8,939 nt of DNA from M55B111 sp964614065 (GCA_964614065.1 CAZTJJ010000070.1:1-8939), one strand, 5' to 3'; counted from the first letter of the stretch, positions 1 through 6,579 are shown. A program made the numbers and translations. The notes: generated from the sequence alone by a model not told the origin.

Positions 1-370
1 AGGGAATCGTGGGCAACACGGCGCATACAAATGGTGATGCTCCGTTAATCATGGATATGGCTATTGATCTCTTATTCACATTCTCCCTGTGAACTGAATC
101 CTCCATCTCGGAAAGCATCTTGTTCTGCAGGTGCTTAAACTCCTTTAACCTCTCAGCTTTTTCGGTAATGTAGGCACCCGACACTCCAGAGATACCTAAA
201 GCAATAGCTGCACCCAGGCTCGAGGTTATTAAGATGTTTGGATTGGACACTCCCGTAGAAAAAGAACCCGCCGTGATACCCAGGACCGTCAATATCCCAT
301 CAAAACCGTTAAGTACAAAATAGCGTCTGGCAATTGTTTTAAACGACTTGTCGGCAAAAGCTTCAAACAT
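1..370 (-). CDS. VIT1/CCC1-like membrane protein, N-terminal part (runs off left edge)
   Basis: I translated 123 codons from an ATG at 370 reading leftwards with no stop, so the gene continues beyond the window. A GTGAGG ribosome binding site lies 8 nt before the ATG. The protein has a short N-terminal helix, a first membrane segment at about residues 18-40 (RYFVLNGFDGILTVLGITAG), a second at about 46-66 ending SGVSGAYITEKAE, a charged cytosolic stretch at 67-100, and the start of a third hydrophobic segment after 103. The N-G-F-D-G-ILT-LG pattern in the first segment and the small-residue second segment followed by E-K-A-E fit the VIT1/CCC1 (DUF125, TIGR00267-like) family. Characterised members move Fe2+ or Mn2+; the archaeal-type short forms are uncharacterised. 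The substrate here is inferred only from family. The gene is divergent from the one at 713. Confidence 0.75.
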   Translation of the reverse strand, partial: MFEAFADKSFKTIARRYFVLNGFDGILTVLGITAGSFSTGVSNPNILITSSLGAAIALGISGVSGAYITEKAERLKEFKHLQNKMLSEMEDSVHRENVNKRSIAISMINGASPFVCAVLPTIP

Positions 371-436
371 CTAGTAAACCTCACAGAAATGCTTATTTTC
401 TAAAGGGTTGAATTCACAGAAAACTGCCTTACTCAA

Positions 437-461
437 GGTTTCCATAAACAAATCGGAAACC
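437..461. repeat. 7-bp inverted repeat in divergent spacer
   Basis: GGTTTCC (437-443) and GGAAACC (455-461) are perfect inverted arms separated by 11 nt. They sit about 70-90 bp upstream of the VIT1/CCC1-like gene. This could be a protein-binding site or chance; there is no adjacent T-run that would make it a clear terminator. The rest of the 371-643 spacer shows no gene that I can support. Confidence 0.3.
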
Positions 462-643
462 CTGCCAGCTTTTTAATATAAACTTACTAGATGCACGGAT
501 GATATACAAAATGGCATACACGGGTTATTTTCTCCAATATCAGTCAATTACCCCACACCTTGGAGCGGACTTGTAGAAAAGCAGGCTTTGCAGCTTTTTT
601 TCTTTTCACGCTTAGCACTTCAGGCTCTAAGCAGGTAAAAGCT

Positions 644-670
644 TTGAAAAACTACCGCTTGATGTATAAT
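644..670 (+). promoter_or_regulatory. Sigma-70-type promoter for the barrel-like protein gene
   Basis: A perfect -10 box TATAAT lies at 665-670 and a TTGAAA -35 box (5 of 6 consensus) at 644-649. The 15-nt spacer is shorter than the ideal 17. Transcription would begin near 677, giving a leader of about 36 nt that contains the GGAGG ribosome binding site (701-705) of the gene starting at 713. Confidence 0.6.
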
Positions 671-712
671 ACGGGTGGGTCAATCAAGAAGCTTGTCTCG
701 GGAGGGTGAAAT

Positions 713-1213
713 ATGAGTTATAAATACAAACTTGCCGCTTGCACCGGATTCTTCTTGTTATCTTTTCTCTTGCTTTCCCCCTTCGCTTGCAGCGAAACTC
801 ATTTTAACCTGGGTCTAGAACTCAGCGGCCACCTTACTCCTTATTTTGGAATAAGCATCCAGAGTGGTATACAGGAGGTGGGTGCCAACCTGGGATTGGC
901 CTTTCCCCACAATCTATCTGGTTTCACCGTTGCCGATCTAGCGTACGAAGGGACACTTTACTACCGGTACGATTTTATCAACACCGACTTCTATCCCAGG
1001 GTTCAGGTTAAAGTCCTAACCGCTCCTCCTTCTTCAGGCGAAAACAAATTTCTACTGCTTATCGGTGGGGGATTCCAGTATCTTTTCTCACCCAAAAACT
1101 ATCGATTCGGAGGAGGAGTAGAAATCAACCTGGGACTGCCCATTTCAGCACTTGAAACATTTTCCTTCCCTATCCCTTACTTATCTTTAGAATCTAGCTA
1201 CGAATTCGGATAG
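713..1213 (+). CDS. Small exported protein, probable outer-membrane beta-barrel
   Basis: This encodes 166 residues. The ATG at 713 follows GGAGGGTGA with GGAGG 7 nt from the start. Residues 1-27 form a classic signal peptide: K4/K6, then a hydrophobic core FFLLSFLLLSPF, then ACS-E, where signal peptidase I could cut. The cysteine at the end of the core lacks a normal lipobox, so a lipoprotein is less likely. The mature part is rich in Gly, Tyr, Phe and Leu with short alternating strands separated by turns (for example GLELSGHLTPYFGISIQSG, ALTYYRYDF-like stretches near 80-90, and GGGFQYLFSP), and it ends in an aromatic-rich strand YLSLESSYEFG. This pattern suits a small 8-stranded outer-membrane barrel and would imply a diderm cell. 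I do not recognise the family, and the function is unknown. The gene has its own promoter and no operon partner downstream. Confidence 0.75.
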   Translation: MSYKYKLAACTGFFLLSFLLLSPFACSETHFNLGLELSGHLTPYFGISIQSGIQEVGANLGLAFPHNLSGFTVADLAYEGTLYYRYDFINTDFYPRVQVKVLTAPPSSGENKFLLLIGGGFQYLFSPKNYRFGGGVEINLGLPISALETFSFPIPYLSLESSYEFG

Positions 1214-1301
1214 AAAGTGTTCCAATTTCCAGGTCGATACAAACTTGTTTTGGAGGCTATCCTCCTCCCATTCAATGTCCGGTATGTTACTTCAAGGGGA
1301 A

Positions 1302-1469
1302 ATGATTTGCCTACCATCCCGAGAAGAACAAACATACACAAAAGTTGGCTCTTACATGCGATACCAAGGCAGCAAACGCAATTCCGCAATCTATGCTGAA
1401 GCTCATGGAATCGGACGCCCGATTTGGCGAAATCAATTTGTGTATGTGGGCCAGTTAATTTATAATTGA
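1302..1469 (+). CDS. Doubtful short ORF, hypothetical protein or gene remnant
   Basis: An open frame of 55 codons from ATG 1302 (in-frame ATGs also at 1245, 1275 and 1284) ends at TGA 1467-1469. The C-terminal part has a protein-like composition (TYTKVGSYMRYQGSK, then YAEAHGIGRPIWRNQFVYVG). No start has a convincingly spaced ribosome binding site; AAGGGG lies only 2 nt before ATG 1302. A neighbouring frame (1217 onwards) is also open, so this could be the tail of a frameshifted gene. I do not recognise a family. The rest of the 1214-1578 spacer has no gene I can support. Confidence 0.25.
   Translation: MICLPSREEQTYTKVGSYMRYQGSKRNSAIYAEAHGIGRPIWRNQFVYVGQLIYN
1438..1466 (+). promoter_or_regulatory. 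Possible promoter upstream of the FAD oxidoreductase
   Basis: TATAAT at 1461-1466 is a perfect -10 box, with TTGTGT at 1438-1443 (3 of 6) as a weak -35 box 17 nt upstream. A rival pair is TTGAAT at 1487-1492 and TAGATT at 1511-1516 with an 18-nt spacer. Neither is decisive. The first would give a leader of about 105 nt containing the hairpin at 1521-1548. Confidence 0.35.
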
Positions 1470-1520
1470 GATCACAAGTATTAATCTTGAATCAACAAGA
1501 GAACAATTAATAGATTACAT

Positions 1521-1548
1521 TCGCTTTAAACATTTCTAGTAAAAGCGA
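1521..1548 (+). other. Leader hairpin before the oxidoreductase
   Basis: TCGCTTT (1521-1527) pairs perfectly with AAAGCGA (1542-1548) across a 14-nt loop, 12 nt before the AGGAGG ribosome binding site. It may be a binding site or an mRNA leader structure; the stem is short and it may be chance. Confidence 0.3.
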
Positions 1549-1578
1549 GTTCCCACATTTAGGAGGGTGAACGCAACA

Positions 1579-2937
1579 ATGAAAGAAACCGAAATTTTAA
1601 TTGTAGGCGGAAGTGCTGCTGGTCTAACCACGGCGATAACGGCTAGAAGGTATAATTCAGAAGTTGATATAACAATTGTCAGGAAAGACAAGCGAGTTTT
1701 GGTACCCTGTGGTATTCCTTACATTTTTGGCACCCTAAATTCTGCGGAAGAAGATCTAATACCGGACAAGGTACTAACGAATAACGATATAAATTTGGAA
1801 ATCGACGAAGTCACTTCGGTTAACAAGGAAGCCAAAACGGTTACCACAGCCAATGGTCAAAACTTCAAATACGAAAAGTTGATTCTCGCCGTCGGCTCAC
1901 AATCCCTAGTACCTCCCATTTCAGGCACCGACCTGGATAACGTATTCACGGTTCAGAAAGATCCGGATTACTTATCCGAAATGAAGGAGTCCTTGCAGGA
2001 AGTAGATGACCTTGTGGTAGTTGGTGGTGGATTCATGGGGCTCGAGTTCGCGGACGAGTGCAACAAGATGGACGATATGAATGTCACAGTGATAGAGCGG
2101 TTGTCGTATCCACTGAGTCTGGCCTGTGATGAAGAGATCTGCAAGAAAGTCGAGGATAAGTTAACCGAAAGAGGCCTCAACATCCTAACTGGGAGAACCG
2201 CAAAATCTTTCAAAGGCAATGGTGAAGTAGAATACGTTGAAATGGAAAACGGTCAGAAGATCGACGCGGATGCAGTCATTCTCAGCGTCGGGGTAAAGCC
2301 GGAAATTCAACTAGCCCTGGATGCCGGTCTTAAGGCCGACCCTCGGGAAGGAATCTGGGTAGATGATTTCATGCGAACTAGCAACGACAATATATTCGCA
2401 GTAGGAGATTGCGCAAGAAAAGAGTGTTATCTATGCGGAGAAGCCCGAGAAATACGCTTAGCTTCCATCGCCACCACTGAAGGAAGGGTAGCAGGGGCTA
2501 ACCTTGGTGGGATAAGGAGAAGAATGAGCAACCCGGTGGGAATATTTTCCACTCAATTTGGTGATCTTGCTGTCGGCTCTGCCGGTAGAACAGAGAAAGA
2601 GGCTAACGAGATGGACATTGAGATCGTCATAGGCGAATCCACAGCTGTTAATCGGCACCCCGGAAAGATCCCTGGAGCCCAAGAGATGGGGGTAAAGCTG
2701 ATTTTTGAGAAGGACACAGGGTTACTCCTTGGTGGCCAGGTCTATGGTGGAGAATCCGTCGGGGAGAAGATTAACTTTATCGGTGCCCTTATCCAACACG
2801 AAATGAGGGCGGACGAGATATGCACTTTCCAGATGGGAACTCATCCTTTGTTGACAGCTTCTCCCGTCAGTTATCAATTAATTGATGCTGCTCAAAAAGC
2901 CACAACTAAGCTAAGCGAAATGCGTAGCAATGGATAG
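1579..2937 (+). CDS. FAD-dependent pyridine nucleotide-disulfide oxidoreductase (CoA-disulfide reductase/NADH oxidase class)
   Basis: This encodes 452 residues from ATG 1579. A GTG at 1567 is in frame but lies inside the ribosome binding site AGGAGGGTGA (1561-1570), so ATG is preferred. FAD-binding GGSAAG is at 10-15, and a single redox cysteine C44 lies in VLVPCGIPY, as in CoA-disulfide reductases and NADH oxidases rather than CxxC enzymes. LILAVGSQ is at 101-108, the NAD(P)H-binding GGGFMGLEFADE at 149-160, and the second FAD motif NIFAVGDC at 271-278. A C-terminal dimerisation domain follows (about 320-452). Family members use NAD(P)H to reduce CoA disulfide, polysulfide or O2; which one cannot be told here. 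The C-terminal THPLLTASP (421-429) stands where classic CoA-disulfide reductases have a catalytic Tyr segment, pointing to the less studied branch common in anaerobes and archaea. Cysteines C278, C283 and C286 form an unusual cluster. The gene is monocistronic, ending in a strong terminator. It presumably acts in the cytosol. Confidence 0.9.
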   Translation: MKETEILIVGGSAAGLTTAITARRYNSEVDITIVRKDKRVLVPCGIPYIFGTLNSAEEDLIPDKVLTNNDINLEIDEVTSVNKEAKTVTTANGQNFKYEKLILAVGSQSLVPPISGTDLDNVFTVQKDPDYLSEMKESLQEVDDLVVVGGGFMGLEFADECNKMDDMNVTVIERLSYPLSLACDEEICKKVEDKLTERGLNILTGRTAKSFKGNGEVEYVEMENGQKIDADAVILSVGVKPEIQLALDAGLKADPREGIWVDDFMRTSNDNIFAVGDCARKECYLCGEAREIRLASIATTEGRVAGANLGGIRRRMSNPVGIFSTQFGDLAVGSAGRTEKEANEMDIEIVIGESTAVNRHPGKIPGAQEMGVKLIFEKDTGLLLGGQVYGGESVGEKINFIGALIQHEMRADEICTFQMGTHPLLTASPVSYQLIDAAQKATTKLSEMRSNG

Positions 2938-2955
2938 ATAATTTCTTAGTTTCTC

Positions 2956-2996
2956 AGCCCCAGGGAAATATCCCTGGGGCTTTTCTTTTTCTTTCT
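2956..2996 (+). terminator. Intrinsic terminator of the oxidoreductase gene
   Basis: An 11-bp perfect stem AGCCCCAGGGA (2956-2966) and TCCCTGGGGCT (2971-2981) with a 4-nt AATA loop is followed by a T-rich tract (TTTCTTTTTCTTTCTT). It begins 18 nt after the stop codon. This is a typical rho-independent terminator and is one of the better arguments for a bacterial source. Confidence 0.93.
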
Positions 2997-3160
2997 TCCC
3001 GTTTACCCTGAGGATCAATTTTTTTCTTCGGAACTTCCTTTATCCAAAAATCAATCCTACATTTAAGGTCCTTACAGAACTACCCCATTAACGGAAACCT
3101 TTACCCAGTAGCTTGTCTAGCCGATATTCAAGATCTCTGTTAGCTCAACTTAATCGTTGA

Positions 3161-3403
3161 AAATCTCTAATATCTGAAACTTATTTACCTCGAAAAGACG
3201 AGAAAACAACAGACAGAGCATCTAATTTCATCTCGCAGGAAATCTTCGGCTACGGGAATTTAATTACACCCGGAGAGGAAATCGACGAAACATATCTCGG
3301 TCAATCCAAGAAGTTACGAACTTACTTAACACTTGCCCGTAGAGCTTTAAAAAGAAGAACATCTCTGCAACAGCAAATTGTTGTTCAAAAACTCCCACAG
3401 TAG
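3161..3403 (+). other. Open frame without a start codon; possible gene remnant
   Basis: Between a TGA at 3158-3160 and a TAG at 3401-3403 there are 80 sense codons with no ATG, GTG or TTG in frame. The translation is protein-like in its second half (GYGNLITPGEEIDETYLGQS, then KKLRTYLTLARRALKRRTS). It may be a decayed gene tail or chance. The minus-strand ORF across the same DNA (3264-3464) has no usable ribosome binding site. The rest of 2997-3450 shows nothing I can support as a feature. Confidence 0.2.
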
Positions 3404-3475
3404 CCAATTTGCGGAAGTCCTTATATAAAGAAGACGCGAGGTTGGTTTGACTCAATTCTTTCATCTCCGGCGATC

Positions 3476-3497
3476 GAGGATCAACACCTTGATCCTC
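3476..3497. repeat. Perfect 9-bp hairpin
   Basis: GAGGATCAA (3476-3484) and TTGATCCTC (3489-3497) form a perfect stem with a CACC loop. No T-run follows on either strand, so it is not a clear intrinsic terminator. It may be part of the inverted-repeat unit around it. Confidence 0.6.
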
Positions 3498-3539
3498 ACA
3501 AACGATACGATCCCTATTACAACGTCCCGCAAACGATAG

Positions 3540-3559
3540 CCGGGGTTTTCGAGCCCCGG
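3540..3559. repeat. GC-rich 6-bp hairpin
   Basis: CCGGGG (3540-3545) pairs with CCCCGG (3554-3559) over an 8-nt loop, TTTTCGAG. It looks superficially like a tRNA T-arm, but the loop is 8 nt and no other tRNA arms are present. It sits just before the 55-bp repeat. Confidence 0.5.
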
Positions 3560-3569
3560 TGTGGAGCAG

Positions 3570-3624
3570 GTTACTTCACCCGTTTCCCTCTCCCCCCGAT
3601 GTTCAGCCTGCTGAAGCGAGAGGC
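3570..3624 (+). repeat. 55-bp exact repeat, left copy (abuts the gap)
   Basis: This 55-bp stretch is identical to 3725-3779, and the two copies end and begin exactly at the N gap. It contains the left half of a REP-like palindrome, cut off at the gap: TCACC 3576-3580, CCTCTC 3587-3592, and the inner hairpin TTCAGC/GCTGAA 3602-3615. The exact placement against the gap suggests that both contig ends carry the same sequence once. Confidence 0.9.
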
Positions 3625-3724
3625 NNNNNNNNNNNNNNNNNNNNNNNNNNNNNNNNNNNNNNNNNNNNNNNNNNNNNNNNNNNNNNNNNNNNNNNNNNNN
3701 NNNNNNNNNNNNNNNNNNNNNNNN
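3625..3724. other. Assembly gap of 100 N
   Basis: Exactly 100 undetermined bases. The round length is a common scaffolding placeholder, so the true distance is unknown and may be negative, meaning the flanking contigs overlap. Confidence 0.99.
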
Positions 3725-3786
3725 GTTACTTCACCCGTTTCCCTCTCCCCCCGATGTTCAGCCTGCTGAAGCGAGAGGCTAGGTGA
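3725..3786. repeat. REP-like palindrome including the right 55-bp repeat copy (3725-3779)
   Basis: The complete element reads as nested inverted arms: TCACC (3731-3735) with GGTGA (3782-3786), CCTCTC (3742-3747) with GAGAGG (3773-3778), and the inner TTCAGC/GCTGAA (3757-3770). It continues into GGGGGA. The pattern TCACC...CCTCTCCC...GAGAGG...GGTGAGGGG is the sort of dispersed extragenic palindrome found in many copies in some bacterial genomes. Multi-copy status would explain why the assembly broke here. It lies about 70 bp beyond the end of the acyltransferase gene and could act as an mRNA 3' structure. Confidence 0.6.
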
Positions 3787-3856
3787 GGGGGATTTTTTTG
3801 ATGTGAAGACGAGGCGTAGTATATGGTGAAAGAATTGAGGTTTAGAAAGCCGGATT

Positions 3857-5017
3857 TTATAGTTTACGCCGATAGATTCGGTGAACTCGATCGAATTCAG
3901 TTACACCGAAAATTTTCATCTCACGTAGGTTCTTATGGTTTTCTTCTAGCACCTGGTTGATTATGAGATGTTGAAAACGACTTTTTTCAAGTGTCTTTAA
4001 TAACTGTGCATACATTACCACCGCGGCGCCCGTGCCCTGAAACTCGGGTAGTATGCCTATACCGTTGGCATCCACCCAGGTGGTAAATCTGCGAGCAGTT
4101 TTCAGGTAAAGCCAACCCAGTGGCCACAGTTCTCCCCCGGCGCTTCTCAGACCTGAGACTATGTTGGGGTAAGCGAGAAGAAATCCAATTACCCTATCAT
4201 CCTTCATTGCCAGATTAAATAACTCGACCGACCGTCTGGTAGCCACGGCCAGGAGCTGATTGATAATCCGGCGCATTTTAGCCTCATCCATAGGATGGAA
4301 GAAAGGAAGATTTTCAAAAGATTTATTGTAGACATTACACAACTCTTGTGTCAACCAAGAGAGCTCGTCTTTGATCGCCTGCTGGCTGTCAAACGTTTTA
4401 ACGCGAAGGCCCCGTTGTTTTTTGACCTTCTCCGCAGATTCGTAAAGGTTTTGTACAAGATCCCAATAGCTCTCAAAGTCAAGGGAAACTTGTGCAGAGA
4501 GAGTGTCCGCTCGTTTTTCAAATCCCGCAGATTCTACCATCTCTTTGTAGAAAGGCGGATTCCAGGGCATACCCATTCCAGGCCGCCGTCCAAAGCCCTT
4601 CACCAAAATACCATGGCCATCTCCGGCCAGTAAGCCCGTTGGACCAATTATCTGCTCCAAATCACGCTTCCGCGCCCAATCAAAAACAACATCAAAAAGA
4701 GCATTAGCTATTTTCTCATCGTCCAGTGTTTCGAAAAAATAGAAGAAGGCAGTATTAGTTTCGTGTACTTTGTTGTAAGGAGCGGATTCTATCACCATGA
4801 TCCTTCCTTTTATTCTACCGTTATTCTTAGCAAGGAAACACTGAGCATCAGAGCCGGGGTCGTCATAAAAAGGATGTCTGTTGGAATCCAAGTTAAACTC
4901 CATGTCCGTATTCATAGGGGGAACCCACCATGAAGAATTCTTTTGATTATAAAGTTTAAAAGGAAATTCGATAAAATCGTGAATTTCTGATTGACCTGTC
5001 ACCTTTATGATCTGCAT
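3857..5017 (-). CDS. GNAT-like N-acyltransferase with two tandem domains
   Basis: This encodes 386 residues from ATG 5017, with GGGAGG 6 nt upstream. The N-terminal half (about 1-175) is a GNAT-like domain of the long family often labelled 'dATP pyrophosphohydrolase-like': WWVPP near 30-34, HPFYDDPG 48-55, FLAKNNGRIKGRIMVI 61-76, IIGPTG 123-128, and MPWNPPFYKEMVESAGFEK 150-168. The C-terminal half carries the better GNAT acetyl-CoA loop, GILPEFQGTGA (321-331), and ends RIYRRKL, also typical. Members are thought to transfer an acyl group from acyl-CoA, but the substrate is unknown. The old phosphohydrolase label has no support in the sequence. The gene lies 13 bp after the transporter, with its ribosome binding site in that gap, so the two are co-transcribed and possibly coupled; the acyltransferase may modify the transported compound. 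Confidence 0.85.
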   Translation of the reverse strand: MQIIKVTGQSEIHDFIEFPFKLYNQKNSSWWVPPMNTDMEFNLDSNRHPFYDDPGSDAQCFLAKNNGRIKGRIMVIESAPYNKVHETNTAFFYFFETLDDEKIANALFDVVFDWARKRDLEQIIGPTGLLAGDGHGILVKGFGRRPGMGMPWNPPFYKEMVESAGFEKRADTLSAQVSLDFESYWDLVQNLYESAEKVKKQRGLRVKTFDSQQAIKDELSWLTQELCNVYNKSFENLPFFHPMDEAKMRRIINQLLAVATRRSVELFNLAMKDDRVIGFLLAYPNIVSGLRSAGGELWPLGWLYLKTARRFTTWVDANGIGILPEFQGTGAAVVMYAQLLKTLEKSRFQHLIINQVLEENHKNLREMKIFGVTEFDRVHRIYRRKL

Positions 5018-5030
5018 CTATTTCCTCCCG

Positions 5031-6428
5031 TTAGTTGTCAACATTATCGAAACTTTGTTCGCCAAGTAATCCTTGTTTGCCCAATTGGACCTGAACCTCT
5101 CGATGTTGTTGGCGACCCAAAGGATACTTCCCTGCAAGCACAACTGCCATTAATAAGATAACTGCAGGCACAACGGCAAGCAAGAGACGAATAGCCCACA
5201 GAGCCTGAGTTGTCTGTTCCGCTGCATTTTGAACGTAACCTGACCAGGCTAGCACCGGACCAACTCCCGCTAAAACTACCTTGGTTGAGATCTTCCGGGC
5301 AAAGACTTCGATACCCGCATATATACCTTCCTGCCGCCTGCCACTTTGTATTTGATCAACATCCAAAGTATCCGCGCTCATTGCCCGCGGCAAAGCGTGA
5401 GCGGCTGCAATACCTGGTCCAGCTAAAATGGCTATCAAATAAGCCAGTAACCTTGCTCCCTGTGGAACAAGCAAAATGCTTAACATCACCACCAACCAGG
5501 AGGTTATGAAAACAACATAGGCAGTCCTCTTTTCCCAACGGCGCCCCATCCAAAGTACCAACGGCAGAAACAAAGCACTACTGGCTAAGATTACCCCCTG
5601 TACCATTGAAGCCTCACCGGGCCGCATTTTTATCCAGTAAATCAGGTAGTAAACAAATACAGCCGAAGCAATATTCACCGGAACCCAGCTCAAGATGTGC
5701 ATTCCCAACGAGTAACGCCATGGATGGTTATGAAGGACAAAGCGCAAACTCTCCCGGAAGGACGCTGCAGGTTTGTCTTGAAAAGACTTACGCTCTCGCG
5801 TTCCAAAGAAAGCAATCAGAATAGTGGGAATGAAAATGACCCCCAAAGTAAGGCCCATTCCGAGGAAAGCAAATTCAATGTTCGAAATAGAATTAAGAAC
5901 GAGCCCAAAACCCACCGCTGCAAGAAGCCCAGTTACAATAGAGAAAAAGGCGCGATAACTGGTTACCGATGTCCGCTCGTCGTAGTCAAGGGTCAGTTCC
6001 GGCACCAAAGCATCGTATGGGCAACTCACTACAGTAACCGCTGTATCAAACAGGATATACACCATCGCAAAATATATACACAGCAGTATCTGCCTTTCAA
6101 TCGGTGGAACCCACCACATCAAGGCAAATGTAATTCCATAAGGGACGGCGCCGAACAGTAAATACGGGCGACGTCTTCCCCATCGAGTGCGTGTTCGATC
6201 CGAAAGCCAACCTATCAGCGGGTCATTGACTGCATCCCATACCCCTCCCACTATGATGGTAACACCAGCTAAGGCGGGATTAAGATGTGCCACGTCAGTT
6301 AGAAAAAAGAGATACCAAAAAGCGACAATAGTACCCGGTCCTACAGAATGTGATAAAACACCGATGGCGTAGGCTACCTTGGGCCCGAAGCTAAGTTTTT
6401 CACCATTCAACTCTGCATCTTTAGGCAC
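5031..6428 (-). CDS. GPH-family (MFS_2) cation symporter
   Basis: This encodes 465 residues, with GTG 6428 as start and AGAGGAG 7 nt upstream; no in-frame ATG is close. It is a 12-segment membrane protein. Residues 65-89 hold the hallmark of the glycoside-pentoside-hexuronide:cation symporter family between helices 2 and 3: DAVNDPLIGWLSDRTRTRWG then RRRPY. The short cytosolic N-terminus and C-terminal tail (about residues 430-465, polar and Gln-rich) fit the 450-500 residue family. Known members couple uptake of sugars such as melibiose, xylosides or glucuronides to Na+ or H+, and other members carry lipids or unrelated solutes, so the substrate cannot be named. No sugar-degrading enzyme or sugar regulator lies next to it; the only partner is the downstream acyltransferase. 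It acts in the inner membrane. Confidence 0.9.
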   Translation of the reverse strand: MPKDAELNGEKLSFGPKVAYAIGVLSHSVGPGTIVAFWYLFFLTDVAHLNPALAGVTIIVGGVWDAVNDPLIGWLSDRTRTRWGRRRPYLLFGAVPYGITFALMWWVPPIERQILLCIYFAMVYILFDTAVTVVSCPYDALVPELTLDYDERTSVTSYRAFFSIVTGLLAAVGFGLVLNSISNIEFAFLGMGLTLGVIFIPTILIAFFGTRERKSFQDKPAASFRESLRFVLHNHPWRYSLGMHILSWVPVNIASAVFVYYLIYWIKMRPGEASMVQGVILASSALFLPLVLWMGRRWEKRTAYVVFITSWLVVMLSILLVPQGARLLAYLIAILAGPGIAAAHALPRAMSADTLDVDQIQSGRRQEGIYAGIEVFARKISTKVVLAGVGPVLAWSGYVQNAAEQTTQALWAIRLLLAVVPAVILLMAVVLAGKYPLGRQQHREVQVQLGKQGLLGEQSFDNVDN

Positions 6429-6464
6429 AGTTTATCTCCTCTCAGCCCTACTCCACGCCATTAG

Positions 6465-6491
6465 ATTTTAACCTGTAGGAAGTGAGATCAA
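6465..6491 (-). promoter_or_regulatory. Possible promoter of the transporter-acyltransferase operon
   Basis: On the minus strand, TTGATC (6486-6491) and TAAAAT (6465-6470) are spaced by 15 nt, with 36 nt between the -10 box and the GTG start of the transporter. Both boxes are 4-5 of 6 to consensus and the spacer is short, so this is only a plausible site in the divergent control region. Confidence 0.35.
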
Positions 6492-6579
6492 TTCTATTGT
6501 TCACAACGTATCTTTAATCATGAAGCAACTAGCTATGTATCTCAACTTTTACCCAAGCAGTTCTAGGCTTTGTATTCAT

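Larger units (their letters stand above)
3451..3839. mobile_element. Possible MITE-like unit bounded by 13-bp inverted repeats
   Basis: CTCAATTCTTTCA at 3451-3463 is the exact reverse complement of TGAAAGAATTGAG at 3827-3839. Between them lie a 9-bp hairpin (3476-3497), a GC hairpin (3540-3559), the REP-like palindrome and the assembly gap, and no gene. This is the layout of a non-coding, terminally inverted element. If the gap is an assembly artefact, the real unit would be about 234 bp. No exact target-site duplication is visible: the left flank ends GGTTTGA and the right flank begins GTTTAGA. Treat it as a candidate only. Confidence 0.3.

Noticed and set aside
594..626. Possible terminator in the T-rich tract after TTTGCAGC
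   Set aside because: Only a 4-6 bp interrupted stem can be drawn, no gene ends just upstream, and the divergent layout needs none.
3264..3464. Minus-strand ORF of 66 codons
   Set aside because: The GGAG upstream touches the ATG, the composition is unremarkable, and it overlaps the 13-bp inverted repeat; no family resemblance.
3535..3565. tRNA-like T-arm with TTCGAG loop
   Set aside because: The loop is 8 nt rather than 7, and no acceptor, D or anticodon arms can be folded from the neighbouring sequence.
3559..3786. Plus-strand ORF running through the N gap
   Set aside because: Half of its codons are undetermined and both ends are copies of the same 55-bp repeat; it is a product of the gap.
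4295..4633. Plus-strand ORF of 112 codons inside the acyltransferase gene
   Set aside because: It is antisense to a well-supported conserved protein and has no recognisable domain.
5697..6161. Plus-strand ORF of 154 codons opposite the transporter
   Set aside because: Polar, low-complexity translation complementary to membrane helices; an expected shadow of a hydrophobic gene.
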